This document shows, in pieces, positions 1-8,900 of a DNA stretch of 64,000 bases. The stretch covers positions 40,506 to 104,505 of the forward strand of contig JAGXIL010000096.1 of the NCBI GenBank assembly GCA_024635655.1. Reading direction: 5' to 3'. Under the pieces are notes generated by a model. That model did not search any database. It was not told the origin of the DNA and worked only from the letters and a program-made list of their open reading frames with translations. Both the position numbers and the translations under genes were made by a program. This stretch comes from Gillisia sp. (GTDB lineage Bacteria > Bacteroidota > Bacteroidia > Flavobacteriales > Flavobacteriaceae). The stretch's first letter is position 1; each line of letters begins with the position of its first letter.

Positions 1-932
1 AGTCCCTGGAAACGGAAATTTCAGATATTCCCGAACTTTCCTCTCCCCTTTCCCTGGTGCGCCTTGCCAAATATTCAAAACAGGCTTATTATAACAATAA
101 TCCAAAATATTATCAGCTGCCTACCTCGCAGGAGCAAAATTTCATTTCTCCCTATTTACAGGGAATTGATTCTGAAGAAGATCTTCTTTCTGCCTATGTA
201 GACAGCACGGGGAGGTACGCCAGGATGACCACTTTTATGAAGGATATTGGAACTGAAGAAATGAACCGGATTGAGGAAAATCTTCGCCCGGAGATCGCCA
301 AAATTTTCCCCGAAGACCGTTATGATGTCACCATGACCGGAAAAGCCTTAATTTTTCAAAAGGGAACCACGTACCTTGTAAAAAACCTAATCGTTTCCCT
401 TTCCCTGGCTATTTTACTTATAGCATTACTCATGGCATGGATGTTCCGGTCTCTCAGGATGATCCTGGTATCTTTAATTCCCAACCTGCTGCCTTTGCTG
501 GTCACTGCTGGATTAATGGGATTTTTGGGAGTACCCATAAAACCTTCCACCATTTTAGTCTTCAGCATTGCATTTGGTATATCTGTAGATGACACCATAC
601 ATTTTCTTGCCAAATACCGGCAGGAACTCAAGGCCAATAAATGGAAGATAAAACGTTCTGTATATGCAGCGCTAAGGGAAACGGGAGTTTCCATGTTCTA
701 CACTTCAATAGTTTTGTTCTTTGGTTTCTCCGTATTTACAATAAGCAGTTTTGGAGGTACCGTAGCTTTGGGAGGATTGGTTTCTGCTACTTTACTTTTT
801 GCTATGCTGGCAAATCTGCTCCTACTGCCATCGCTCCTGCTTTCGCTGGAAAAGAATATTGCGAATGAAGAAACTTTAAAAGAACCGGCCCTGGAGATCA
901 TTCCGGAAGATGATTCCGAAGAGACCATTTAA
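1..932 (+). CDS. MMPL/RND-family exporter, C-terminal part (cut by window start)
   Basis: The frame is open from base 3, so the true start lies upstream of the window. The visible part has a soluble segment followed by a membrane bundle from about base 370 on: hydrophobic helices around LIVSLSLAILLIALLMAWMF, a proline-rich loop (SLIPNLLPLL), the motif FGISVDDTIHFLAKYR, and two more helices before a charged acidic tail. The ISVDDTIHF motif is typical of the second half of MMPL-type RND permeases, which export lipids or hydrophobic compounds using the proton gradient. The substrate cannot be told. It ends 88 bases before asnS, which has its own promoter, so the two are probably separate units. 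Confidence 0.85.
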   Translation, partial: SLETEISDIPELSSPLSLVRLAKYSKQAYYNNNPKYYQLPTSQEQNFISPYLQGIDSEEDLLSAYVDSTGRYARMTTFMKDIGTEEMNRIEENLRPEIAKIFPEDRYDVTMTGKALIFQKGTTYLVKNLIVSLSLAILLIALLMAWMFRSLRMILVSLIPNLLPLLVTAGLMGFLGVPIKPSTILVFSIAFGISVDDTIHFLAKYRQELKANKWKIKRSVYAALRETGVSMFYTSIVLFFGFSVFTISSFGGTVALGGLVSATLLFAMLANLLLLPSLLLSLEKNIANEETLKEPALEIIPEDDSEETI

Positions 933-970
933 AATGAAAATAAACCCCCGATAAATCAGGAAAAACTCGC

Positions 971-1001
971 TTGGTAAGCAGGCGCGGAAGATTTATCTTT
1001 G
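971..1001 (+). promoter_or_regulatory. Bacteroidota-type promoter for asnS
   Basis: TTG at 971-973, then 20 bases, then TATCTTTG at 994-1001. This fits the Bacteroidota sigma consensus TTG/TAnnTTTG and lies 19 bases before the asnS start codon. Confidence 0.7.
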
Positions 1002-1020
1002 ATTTTGAAAACAAACCACA

Positions 1021-2463
1021 ATGATAAAAGAAAAAATTGCTGAATTACTAAAAAGCAATCAGTTCCTGCAGGAAGTTGAAGTAAACGGATGGGTAAGATC
1101 ATTTAGAAGCAACCGATTTATAGCTTTAAATGACGGATCTACCATTAATAACCTGCAGTGCGTAATAGATTTTGAAAACACAAAAGAAGAAACGCTCAAA
1201 CGTATAACTGTAGGTGCCGCCATCAAAGTTGTGGGTACGTTGAAAGAAAGCCTTGGCAGCCAGCAGAGTGTGGAAGTGGAAGTGAAATCTATTAAAATCC
1301 TGGGAGGCGCCAATCCGGAAGAAGTGAAATTAACCATTTTATCACCTAAGCGGCACAGCCTTGAGAAATTGCGGGAGCAGGCACATTTAAGGGTACGCAC
1401 AAATACTTTTGGCGCCGTCATGAGGGTGCGCAGTAAACTTTCTTTTGCGGTACATAGTTATTTTCAGCAAAATAATTTTCATTATGTCAATACTCCCATT
1501 ATAACAGGAAGTGATGCTGAAGGGGCGGGAGAAATGTTTAAAGTAACAGCCTTTGATCTTAAAAATCCACCAAAAACAGAAGAAGGAGAAATAGATTACA
1601 AAAAGGATTTTTTCGGAAAAGAAACCAATCTTACCGTATCGGGCCAGCTGGAAGGGGAAACCTATGCCTTAGGTTTGGGGCAGATATATACCTTTGGGCC
1701 TACCTTTAGAGCTGAAAACTCCAACACTTCAAGACATCTTGCTGAATTCTGGATGATCGAGCCGGAGGTTGCTTTTTGTGACCTGGATGGAAATATGGAT
1801 TTAGCTGAAGATTTTATAAAATATGTCTTAAAATATGTCCTTAACAATTGCAAGGACGACCTGGATTTTCTAGCCAGCCGACTGGAAAGTGAAGACAAAA
1901 CCAAACCGGCCGACGAGCGCAGCGAAATGGGATTGCTTGAGAAATTAAAGTTTGTGACTGAAAACAATTTTAAAAGGGTTAGTTATTCTGAAGCAATTGA
2001 GATCTTAAAGAATTCAAAGCCCAACAAGAAGAAAAAGTTTAAATATATTATTGAAGAATGGGGTGCCGATCTTCAAAGTGAGCACGAACGCTTTCTGGTA
2101 GAAAAACATTTTAAGTGCCCGGTGATCTTATTTGATTATCCTGCCGATATTAAAGCCTTTTACATGAGGTTAAATGAAGACGGTAAAACCGTTAGGGCAA
2201 TGGATATTCTATTTCCTGGAATTGGGGAAATAGTGGGTGGTTCACAGCGGGAAGAGCGACTGGAGGTTCTTAAAGAAAAAATGAAAGCGCTGGATATTGA
2301 TGAAGAAGAACTATGGTGGTATTTAGACACCAGAAGATTTGGAACCTGTGTTCACAGCGGATTTGGATTAGGTTTTGAACGCCTGGTACTATTTGTAACC
2401 GGAATGTCAAATATTCGGGATGTGATCCCATACCCAAGGACTCCGCAGAACGCTGAATTCTAA
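1021..2463 (+). CDS. asnS: Asparaginyl-tRNA synthetase
   Basis: This cytoplasmic class IIb aminoacyl-tRNA synthetase charges tRNA-Asn with asparagine for translation. At 480 residues it has the usual bacterial length. An N-terminal OB-fold anticodon-binding domain (about residues 15-110) is followed by the class II catalytic core, with motif 2 around residue 230 ([16 protein letters not shown]) and motif 3 near 447-455 (GFGLGFERL). The start is ATG just downstream of a good promoter. The next gene begins 4 bases after the stop, so the pseudouridine synthase is probably co-transcribed. Confidence 0.97.
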   Translation: MIKEKIAELLKSNQFLQEVEVNGWVRSFRSNRFIALNDGSTINNLQCVIDFENTKEETLKRITVGAAIKVVGTLKESLGSQQSVEVEVKSIKILGGANPEEVKLTILSPKRHSLEKLREQAHLRVRTNTFGAVMRVRSKLSFAVHSYFQQNNFHYVNTPIITGSDAEGAGEMFKVTAFDLKNPPKTEEGEIDYKKDFFGKETNLTVSGQLEGETYALGLGQIYTFGPTFRAENSNTSRHLAEFWMIEPEVAFCDLDGNMDLAEDFIKYVLKYVLNNCKDDLDFLASRLESEDKTKPADERSEMGLLEKLKFVTENNFKRVSYSEAIEILKNSKPNKKKKFKYIIEEWGADLQSEHERFLVEKHFKCPVILFDYPADIKAFYMRLNEDGKTVRAMDILFPGIGEIVGGSQREERLEVLKEKMKALDIDEEELWWYLDTRRFGTCVHSGFGLGFERLVLFVTGMSNIRDVIPYPRTPQNAEF

Positions 2464-2467
2464 ATTT

Positions 2468-3313
2468 ATGATCGTACTGGAAACGCATATTGTTCCTGCA
2501 ATTGAGGAGAAAATCCGGTTGCAGGAATATGCGCCTTCCATCTTCAGATCCATCACCACAAAAAGCGGTATAAAAAAAGCGATCAAAAGGCAGGAAATTC
2601 TGCTGGAAGGAAGGATTGCAAAAACTTCAGATTACGTAAGCAAGGATCAAAAAATAGAACTTTTACAGGGGGAAGTAAGGGTTAAAAAAGTTTTTAAACT
2701 TCAGCTGGAAGTTCTCTTCGAAGATGATTTTCTTGCGGTTATACACAAACCCGCAGGATTTCCCACCAGTGGGAACTATTTTAAGACCATTGAAAATTCG
2801 CTTCCTTATAATTTACTGCCCTCAGTAGAAATGGATGCTTTGCCCTATCCTGCCCCCGTACACCGGCTGGATAATCCCACGTCTGGATTATTATTAGTTG
2901 CCAAGACCCGGTTAGTACAAATACAGCTTCACCTAAATTTTGAGAAAAAGAAGATTGAAAAGAGATATGTAGCTTTGGTACATGGAAAGATGCCAGAGAC
3001 TGTTAATTATGTTCAGGAGGTAAAGGGAAAACCTTCTCTTAGTGAAGTGCAGAAGCTCAAACATTTCCGAAGGAAGGAAGAGGATTTTTCACTGGTGCAA
3101 ATCGTTCCCAAAACAGGACGAACTCACCAGATCAGGGTGCATTTATCGCAGAATGGATTTCCTATAGTTGGAGACAAAGAATATGGAATTCCAGCTCCAA
3201 AGGGGAAAAAAGGCCTTTTTCTTGCGGCTACAGGTTTGAAATTTAAACATCCAAAAACCAGTTCGCTAATGAGTTTTGAGCTTCCTTTTCCCGGAAAATT
3301 TGGTAAATTTTAG
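2468..3313 (+). CDS. RluA-family RNA pseudouridine synthase
   Basis: This enzyme isomerises uridine to pseudouridine in rRNA or tRNA. The N-terminal 75 residues look like a short S4-like RNA-binding region (ILLEGRIAKTSDYV). The RluA catalytic motif HRLD is at residues 132-135, with Asp135 the expected catalytic residue, followed by TSGLLLVAKT. Further motifs are KRYVALVHGK and KTGRTHQIRVHL (the GRTHQIRVH signature). Length (281 residues) is normal. Which RNA site it modifies cannot be told. It follows asnS by 4 bases, a plausible translation-related pair. Confidence 0.9.
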   Translation: MIVLETHIVPAIEEKIRLQEYAPSIFRSITTKSGIKKAIKRQEILLEGRIAKTSDYVSKDQKIELLQGEVRVKKVFKLQLEVLFEDDFLAVIHKPAGFPTSGNYFKTIENSLPYNLLPSVEMDALPYPAPVHRLDNPTSGLLLVAKTRLVQIQLHLNFEKKKIEKRYVALVHGKMPETVNYVQEVKGKPSLSEVQKLKHFRRKEEDFSLVQIVPKTGRTHQIRVHLSQNGFPIVGDKEYGIPAPKGKKGLFLAATGLKFKHPKTSSLMSFELPFPGKFGKF

Positions 3314-3320
3314 GGAGCAA

Positions 3321-3338
3321 ATCCCATCGAGATGGGTC
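3321..3338 (+). terminator. Weak hairpin after the pseudouridine synthase
   Basis: CCCAT-CGAG-ATGGG (3323-3336) forms a short stem with a tetraloop just past the stop codon. There is no clean T run directly after it, so it may be only a weak terminator or an mRNA 3' structure. Confidence 0.3.
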
Positions 3339-3376
3339 TTAACAAAATTTTACCACAACCATCTTTAGTGCCAAAG

Positions 3377-3406
3377 TTGCATTAGCATTGTTTTTGCTTA
3401 AATTTG
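3377..3406 (+). promoter_or_regulatory. Promoter for rpoN
   Basis: TTG at 3377-3379, 19 bases, then TAAATTTG at 3399-3406, an exact match to the Bacteroidota promoter pattern, 27 bases before the rpoN start. An AGGAG ribosome-binding sequence lies at about 3425-3429. Confidence 0.75.
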
Positions 3407-3433
3407 TATAAATAGTAGAACCACAGGAGACTT

Positions 3434-4897
3434 ATGCTAAAACAGCAATTAAACTTTAAATTATCCCAAAAGCTATCCCCTCAGCAAATCCAGTTGATGA
3501 AGCTTATTCAATTGCCTACCCAGGCATTTGAGCAGCGCATCAAACAGGAGCTGGAGGAAAACCCGGCGCTGGAAGATGGTAAAGAGAATCTTGATGATGA
3601 GTTTGATGAAGAGTTTGGGAATAATGAATATGACGATGACGAATATGATAATGATGAAAAGGACACGGAAATAAACGTTGATGATTATTTGAGTGACGAT
3701 GAGATCCCGAGTTACCGTTTACAAGCCAATAATTACAGTGCAGATGACGAGGAAAGAGAGGTACCTTTTGCCTCAGGAACTTCCTTTTCACAATATCTTA
3801 AAGGCCAGCTTAGTACTTTTCGATTAACAGACACTGAAAAAGAAATAGCAGATTTTCTAATAGGAAGTGTTGATGAAAGCGGATATATACGCAGAAGCAT
3901 TCAGGATATCGTCGATGACCTTGCTTTTACCCAAAACGTCTACACAGACGAAGCAACGGTAGAAAAGGTGCTTACTTATATCCAGGAGCTTGATCCTGCA
4001 GGAGTGGGCGCAAGATCGCTTCAGGAGAGCCTTTTGATCCAGCTACATAGGAAGGAATCCCGCAAGGATGTTTCTCTGGCGATTGATCTTCTGGAAAAAT
4101 CATTTGATCACTTCAGTAAAAAGCACTATTCTAAATTACTTTCAAAGCACGATATTACAGAAGATGAGCTAAGAGATGCCATTGATATCATTGAACACCT
4201 TAATCCGAAGCCGGGAGGCACCTTCTCAGGTAATACCCGAATGGCAGAACACGTTATCCCCGATTTCACAATTAAGATCGTTGACGGGGAGCTGGAGTTA
4301 AGCCTCAACGGCAGAAATGCCCCCGAGATGCATATTTCCAATGACTACAATAATATGCTTAAGGGCTACAAAGAGTCAAAAGAAAAGACAAGGGCACAAA
4401 AGGATGCAGTGATGTTTATAAAGCAAAAACTGGATTCGGCTAAATGGTTTATAGAAGCTATTAAGCAACGTCAACAGACCTTAATGGTCACCATGAGCTC
4501 AATAATGAATTACCAAAAAGAATATTTTCTTAGCGGGGATGAGCGTAATTTACGACCCATGATCCTTAAGGATATAGCAGATGAAATTGGAATGGACGTT
4601 TCCACCGTTTCCAGGGTGGCAAACAGCAAATATGTAGATACTCCCTACGGCACAAAACTTATAAAAGAATTCTTTTCTGAATCCATGAAAAATGACCAGG
4701 GAGAAGATGTATCCACTAGGGAAATAAAGAAGATCCTGGAAATTTCCATAGAAGAAGAGAATAAAAAAAGGCCTTTGACCGATGAAAAACTGGCAAAACT
4801 TCTATTAGAAAAGGGATATCCTATTGCACGGAGAACTGTAGCCAAATACAGGGAACAACTCGACATTCCTGTTGCCAGGATGAGAAAAGAGATTTAA
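3434..4897 (+). CDS. rpoN: RNA polymerase sigma-54 factor
   Basis: Sigma-54 directs RNA polymerase to -24/-12 promoters that need an AAA+ activator. All three regions are visible: the glutamine- and leucine-rich activator-interacting region I (residues 1-50, LSPQQIQLMKLIQLP), a highly acidic region II (about 50-100, rich in Asp/Glu), then the core-binding and DNA-binding domains ending with the RpoN box ARRTVAKYR at 465-473. Length 487 is normal. The start is ATG after an AGGAGA sequence. The stop overlaps the start of the next gene by one base (TAATG), so translation of the two is probably coupled. No sigma-54 activator gene lies in the window. Confidence 0.96.
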   Translation: MLKQQLNFKLSQKLSPQQIQLMKLIQLPTQAFEQRIKQELEENPALEDGKENLDDEFDEEFGNNEYDDDEYDNDEKDTEINVDDYLSDDEIPSYRLQANNYSADDEEREVPFASGTSFSQYLKGQLSTFRLTDTEKEIADFLIGSVDESGYIRRSIQDIVDDLAFTQNVYTDEATVEKVLTYIQELDPAGVGARSLQESLLIQLHRKESRKDVSLAIDLLEKSFDHFSKKHYSKLLSKHDITEDELRDAIDIIEHLNPKPGGTFSGNTRMAEHVIPDFTIKIVDGELELSLNGRNAPEMHISNDYNNMLKGYKESKEKTRAQKDAVMFIKQKLDSAKWFIEAIKQRQQTLMVTMSSIMNYQKEYFLSGDERNLRPMILKDIADEIGMDVSTVSRVANSKYVDTPYGTKLIKEFFSESMKNDQGEDVSTREIKKILEISIEEENKKRPLTDEKLAKLLLEKGYPIARRTVAKYREQLDIPVARMRKEI

Positions 4898-5502
4898 TGC
4901 AGAAGCTCATAAAAAGCGCATCTTATATTTTTCATCCTCTCTGGATGCCTTTTTTAGGAAGCCTGCTTTATTTTTTCATTACCCCCAGGTTTTTTCCCCT
5001 ACCTCTTATCAAAGCGAAATTGCTCGCTATAGCGATAACTACCCTTTTTATACCCATAGTATTTTATTTTCTTCTCAAAAATCTGGGTAAAGCAGAATCC
5101 ATGTTTTTAAGTGATGTAAGGGAAAGAAGATGGCCCCTGTTTTTCTTTACGCTTCTCATAAGCCTTAACCTTTATCAAATTCTGGACGTTTATAATTACC
5201 CGGCATTATACTACTTTTTTGTGGGAATATTATTTTCGGCTATAACCGGCCTGATCCTGGCCTTTCTCGATCTTAAAATAAGCCTTCATATGGTTGGCCT
5301 TTCCGGCATTACCATGTTTGTCATTGCCCTAAGTATTTTTTACCGGATAAACCTTATTTACAGCATTGCCTTTTTATTTGCAGCATTAGGCCTTACGGCT
5401 ACCTCAAGATTACAATTGAAAGCTCATACTCCATTGGAGCTCATCCTGGGTTTTGTCATTGGGGTTCTTCCGCAAATTATAGTGCTGAACTTCTGGCTAT
5501 AG
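4897..5502 (+). CDS. Multi-pass membrane protein with degenerate PAP2-like motif
   Basis: A 201-residue integral membrane protein with about six hydrophobic helices. I see a RERRWP element near residue 80, SLH near 130, and S-R-x5-H-x3-E at residues 170-181. This resembles the PAP2 phosphatase signature (SRx5Hx3D), with Glu in place of the final Asp and without a clear PSGH motif. It may therefore be a divergent or inactive lipid phosphatase-like protein; this is inference. It is translationally coupled to rpoN and meets porT tail to tail, with a 6-base overlap of the two reading-frame ends. Confidence 0.6.
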   Translation: MQKLIKSASYIFHPLWMPFLGSLLYFFITPRFFPLPLIKAKLLAIAITTLFIPIVFYFLLKNLGKAESMFLSDVRERRWPLFFFTLLISLNLYQILDVYNYPALYYFFVGILFSAITGLILAFLDLKISLHMVGLSGITMFVIALSIFYRINLIYSIAFLFAALGLTATSRLQLKAHTPLELILGFVIGVLPQIIVLNFWL

Positions 5503-6195
5503 GATATAGAACATCAAACCAATTTTAAAGGTAGAAATTCCAATTTCAGAATCATTGAGCCGGGCTTCTTTAAAAAATGGATTGAGATTGTAATAGAGGT
5601 GAAAGTTAAAGGTATTGTAGCCAAAAGTAAAAGTGGTTCCTATCCTAAACCTGTCAAATTCGGGAACATCAGTTTGTATTACCTGGTTCCCTTCCTGCCT
5701 GAAGTTTGATTTGAGATAATATACATATCCTAACCTAAAACCCGTGTAAATCCTCCAGAACTGGTAAGATTCGGGTGTAGAGGTACGCCATCTGAATTCC
5801 AACGGTACTTCAACGAGCTGGGTGGAAAATCTATTGGTATTATAGTCGAGATTGCTGGCATTGAGATCCCTGAATATGGTTTGACCGTCAGGTTCTTCTC
5901 CTATGAATAACTCCTGCCCGTAATTATTTATAGACCAGCCCAGGCCTGCACCTATCGCAATATTGCGCCTTTGGTTAACAGGAAAATCCCTTATAAAACC
6001 CGTATGCACTCCTCCTGAAAAACCTTTTTGCGTTACCTCTCCCGGAAGGTCACTTAGAAGATGAAAAGTAAAACCTATATAGATCTGGTCTTCTCTGTAT
6101 AAACTATCAATCACCCCGGCTGAATATTCATTGACATCCTGCGCCAAAAGTGGAAAAGTTCCCAAAGTAAACAATATCATCAACCTGTATTTCAT
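5497..6195 (-). CDS. porT: PorT-family outer membrane barrel protein (type IX secretion)
   Basis: A 232-residue protein with a signal peptide (MKYRLMILFTLGTFPLLAQ) and alternating beta-strand sequence ending in an aromatic C-terminal strand (IGLMFYIL), as expected for a small outer membrane beta-barrel. The pattern SGGVHTGFIRDFPVNQRRN, followed by a GLGWSINNYGQ segment, matches what I recall of the PorT family. PorT is required for type IX secretion and gliding in Bacteroidota. It lies directly downstream of the exbB-exbD-exbD genes but beyond a strong terminator, so it may be expressed separately. No other type IX genes are present here. The assignment rests on recalled sequence pattern and context. 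Confidence 0.72.
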   Translation of the reverse strand: MKYRLMILFTLGTFPLLAQDVNEYSAGVIDSLYREDQIYIGFTFHLLSDLPGEVTQKGFSGGVHTGFIRDFPVNQRRNIAIGAGLGWSINNYGQELFIGEEPDGQTIFRDLNASNLDYNTNRFSTQLVEVPLEFRWRTSTPESYQFWRIYTGFRLGYVYYLKSNFRQEGNQVIQTDVPEFDRFRIGTTFTFGYNTFNFHLYYNLNPFFKEARLNDSEIGISTFKIGLMFYIL

Positions 6196-6240
6196 ATACT
6201 ACTACGTAAAATTATTACTCCGGAAATGACATAAAATAAA

Positions 6241-6276
6241 AAACATCCCAAGCCGAATAAATCGGTGGGATGTTTT
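6241..6276 (-). terminator. Intrinsic terminator after the exbD operon
   Basis: A long hairpin: AAACATCCCA (6241-6250) pairs with TGGGATGTTT (6266-6275), with an inner CCGA/TCGG stem. On the minus strand it is followed by a T-rich run, which fits termination of exbD transcription before porT. Confidence 0.75.
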
Positions 6277-6303
6277 AATTAAGACAATTATTTTAACTTC
6301 TGA

Positions 6304-6780
6304 TTAATTTTGCTCTACATCCCCGGTAAGGGTTGTATAGTTGATTTTTAGAGCTTCTGCCTTTCTCAATTCCTGTTTAATATCTGAAACCAATCCCATA
6401 TTGGTTTCAACATCCACTTTTAAGGCGGTAGTTAAGTAAGGAATAAGCTCTTCTCTTTTGGCCTCTCTTTCAGCATATATAAAAGATTGCACCTCGCTCA
6501 CATCAGCAAATTTATCATTTAACTGAATACGGGCTTCGCTACCAAAAGTTGGCTGATATCTTGGGCTGGGTTTTCCGGCGTAGATATACATAATCATATC
6601 CTTTTTATCCAGCTTTTCTACCTGATCTGCAAACGGTAATTTATTCTGCACCATCAAAGTGTTTTGACGCATTACCGTAGCCACCATAAAAAAGAAAAGT
6701 AACATAAAAACGATATCGGGAAGAGAAGCCGTATTAACGGCTGGCAATTCCCCTGATTTTTTCTTTTTAAACTTAGACAT
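6304..6780 (-). CDS. exbD: ExbD/TolR-type biopolymer transport protein (second copy)
   Basis: ExbD works with ExbB in the inner membrane to use the proton gradient and drive TonB-dependent transport. The protein has a short basic cytoplasmic N-terminus (KFKKKKSGELPAVNTAS), then the motif LPDIVFMLLFFFMVATVMR. This is the single ExbD transmembrane helix, with Asp23 the expected proton-carrying aspartate, followed by a periplasmic domain. At 158 residues it is slightly longer than classic ExbD. It is the last gene of the four-gene exb operon, 30 bases after the first exbD. The two ExbD copies probably form a heteromeric complex; that is an inference. Confidence 0.9.
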   Translation of the reverse strand: MSKFKKKKSGELPAVNTASLPDIVFMLLFFFMVATVMRQNTLMVQNKLPFADQVEKLDKKDMIMYIYAGKPSPRYQPTFGSEARIQLNDKFADVSEVQSFIYAEREAKREELIPYLTTALKVDVETNMGLVSDIKQELRKAEALKINYTTLTGDVEQN

Positions 6781-6810
6781 ATTTTAATTTAATATTATGT
6801 TACACATCTC

Positions 6811-7416
6811 CTAACTCTGAGGTTCAGCTTCAGATAATTTCTCAGGGAACAGATCCTTTATAACTGCAATTTGTTCCTTCAACTCTTCTTTATCGCCTCT
6901 CCAGTTCGAATCTCTATAATTGTCTTCCATCTGAGTAAATTCCATACCATACAAGCGCTGGGCTTCACGGTTTCGCAATTCATTATAAGCGGCAACCAAT
7001 TCATTCTGTACTGAAATATAGGTTCCATATTCAGTTCCACGGTTATTTGTCAAAGAAATAATTGCTTTGGTAGGATTGTCAGAAGACGCAGGGTCTCGTG
7101 CCCCCTGGCAGTAATCACAAGCTTCCTCGCCAACACCGCCTCCATTATCAAGAAATGCTATTGCGGCCTCTCGAAGGTTCTCAATTTCCATTGGTTCATC
7201 CTCTACCAATAGATCGTTGTTCCTGTTCACCAAAACTATAAAGATATTCTTCTGTTTGATGTTCGGTGGATCCGTTTCATCCTCAATAGGAGGCAACTTA
7301 CGGCTTATCCCGCGGTCAGTCTCAATCGTCGTTGTTACCAGAAAGAAAATTAATAGCAGGAATGCTATATCGGCCATAGAGCCGGCATTTACTTCTGGTG
7401 ATGCTCTTCTTGCCAT
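6811..7416 (-). CDS. exbD: ExbD/TolR-type biopolymer transport protein (first copy, long form)
   Basis: An ExbD-like protein with N-terminus ARRASPEVNAGSMADIAFLLLIFFLVTT, which contains the conserved transmembrane helix and its proton-path Asp (MADIAFLLL). The 201-residue length comes from an enlarged periplasmic part with a CDYC pair near residue 100 in a glycine-rich insertion (about 90-115) and a charged tail. The CxxC-like pair could form a disulfide or bind metal; I know of no established role. It lies 10 bases downstream of the unknown membrane gene. Confidence 0.88.
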   Translation of the reverse strand: MARRASPEVNAGSMADIAFLLLIFFLVTTTIETDRGISRKLPPIEDETDPPNIKQKNIFIVLVNRNNDLLVEDEPMEIENLREAAIAFLDNGGGVGEEACDYCQGARDPASSDNPTKAIISLTNNRGTEYGTYISVQNELVAAYNELRNREAQRLYGMEFTQMEDNYRDSNWRGDKEELKEQIAVIKDLFPEKLSEAEPQS

Positions 7417-7426
7417 AAATTTGTTA

Positions 7427-7864
7427 TTATTTTATTAGTTTTCTAATTCCTGATACTACCATAGCTCCTACGGCAATCACAGCGAGGATGTAAAATACTA
7501 CCAATCCTGTGCTCACCCAATGAGAGGCACTGGCAGAGAGTACGTCTCCATCTTTTAAGGTCACTGGTTCACCATCTGTTATTAAATAGGCAACTACAAT
7601 GATCAATAAAAAAGCACCAACTGAAATTAATGTGTTCTTGATATTACCCCTAAATAGCCCTTTGATGACAAAAAACAGCACCAGAACTATCACAACAGCC
7701 ATTACCAGGTAGGACAACCACATTAAAGGTTCCAGGTAACTAGTCTGCGCAGAAGCAGAGGTTTCAATCGTATCATCGCCTGCCATAATAATTCTACCCA
7801 AGAGGATAAGACCTATGACACCAATAACAAGTGCTAAATATTTTAAAATTTTATGAATTGTCAT
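7427..7864 (-). CDS. Unknown four-helix membrane protein between exbB and exbD
   Basis: A 145-residue protein with about four hydrophobic segments (LALVIGVIGLILLGRII; a pair around residues 45-70; VGAFLLIIVVAYLI; VFYILAVIAVGAMVVSGI). It has no domain I can name. The gene sits 12 bases after exbB and 10 bases before the first exbD, so it belongs to the operon and probably to the same complex or its assembly. I recall that flavobacterial exb operons often have such an extra membrane gene, but its function is not established to my knowledge. Confidence 0.75.
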   Translation of the reverse strand: MTIHKILKYLALVIGVIGLILLGRIIMAGDDTIETSASAQTSYLEPLMWLSYLVMAVVIVLVLFFVIKGLFRGNIKNTLISVGAFLLIIVVAYLITDGEPVTLKDGDVLSASASHWVSTGLVVFYILAVIAVGAMVVSGIRKLIK

Positions 7865-7876
7865 AGTTTATTTCTC

Positions 7877-8674
7877 TTAGATTCTTTTTCTGTTTTTGTA
7901 GTCAACCAACATATCTATTAATAAGATAGAGGCGTCTTCCATATCATTCACAATACTATCGATCTTAGCGATGATATAATTATAAAAAATTTGAAGAATA
8001 ATAGCAACAATTAAACCAAATACAGTTGTAAGAAGTGCTACTTTAATACCTCCGGCTACCAATGAAGGCTGCATATCTCCAGCTGCTTCAATTCTATCAA
8101 AAGCCTGGATCATACCAATTACCGTACCCATGAACCCAAGCATAGGGGCAAGAGCGATAAATAGAGATACCCAGGAAACATTCTTTTCTAATTGCCCCAT
8201 TTGAACTCCACCGTAGGCAACTACAGCTTTCTCTGCTGCTTCTATACTTTCGTCGGCCCTGTCAAGTCCCTGGTAATAAATGGAAGCTACAGGACCTCGG
8301 GTGTTTCTACATACGTCTTTAGCAGCTTCAATTCCGCCACTATTCAAAGCATCTTCAACATCCTGAGCTAATTTTCTAGTATTGGTTGTAGAAAGATTTA
8401 AAAAGATAATTCTCTCAATGGCTATGGCCAGACCAAGAATTAAACATAAAAGTACGATCCCCATAAATCCGGGACCACCTTCTATAAAACGTCTTTTTAG
8501 TTCCTGGTGAAAACCTACTGATTCTTCCTCTTCCATTTCGAGGGCAGCTTCTTCATCCTGAATAAAATTCACGATATTATCTGGATTAACATTTGCGAAG
8601 TTGGTCGCATTAACTTGTGCGGCTCCAAATAACATAATCGAAGCGATTACCAAAGTTGAAAATAATCTTTTCAT
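7877..8674 (-). CDS. exbB: ExbB/TolQ/MotA-family proton channel
   Basis: This inner-membrane proton channel partners ExbD to power TonB-dependent receptors. It has an N-terminal signal-like hydrophobic stretch (MKRLFSTLVIASIMLFGAAQVNA), an acidic periplasmic segment, a helix at GIVLLCLILGLAIAIERI, and the conserved MotA/TolQ/ExbB block (WVSLFIALAPMLGFMGTVIGMI, then IKVALLTTVFGLIVAIILQIF). Length 265 fits the Bacteroidota long-form ExbB with a cleaved N-terminal segment. It is the first gene of the exbB-unknown-exbD-exbD operon. A TACCTTTA element about 35 bases upstream of the ATG could be a weak promoter. Confidence 0.93.
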   Translation of the reverse strand: MKRLFSTLVIASIMLFGAAQVNATNFANVNPDNIVNFIQDEEAALEMEEEESVGFHQELKRRFIEGGPGFMGIVLLCLILGLAIAIERIIFLNLSTTNTRKLAQDVEDALNSGGIEAAKDVCRNTRGPVASIYYQGLDRADESIEAAEKAVVAYGGVQMGQLEKNVSWVSLFIALAPMLGFMGTVIGMIQAFDRIEAAGDMQPSLVAGGIKVALLTTVFGLIVAIILQIFYNYIIAKIDSIVNDMEDASILLIDMLVDYKNRKRI

Positions 8675-8741
8675 TAGTTGTTGTCTTAATTTAATTAGTT
8701 AAAAGGTTAAAGGTATAAAAATATTTTTTTAAAAACACTTG

Positions 8742-8829
8742 CAGAGAGGAAGGGATTCGAACCCTCGATACCCTTGTGGGGTATACACACTTTCCAGGCG
8801 TGCGCCTTCGACCACTCGGCCACCTCTCT
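8742..8829 (-). tRNA. tRNA-Ser (anticodon GGA)
   Basis: An 88-nt cloverleaf on the minus strand. The 7-bp acceptor stem is AGAGAGG/CCTCTCT, the anticodon stem CACGC/GTGTG encloses loop CTGGAAA (anticodon GGA, reading UCC/UCU), a long variable arm (TACCCC...GGGTA) marks class II tRNA-Ser, and the T arm is GAGGG-TTCGAAT-CCCTT. The discriminator is G, and CCA is not encoded. Confidence 0.95.
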
Positions 8830-8900
8830 ATTAAGTTGTTCTAAATTGGTGCGCCAAATAACAAAAAAAAAAGTTCACCATCAAATAAGATTCGTTAATT

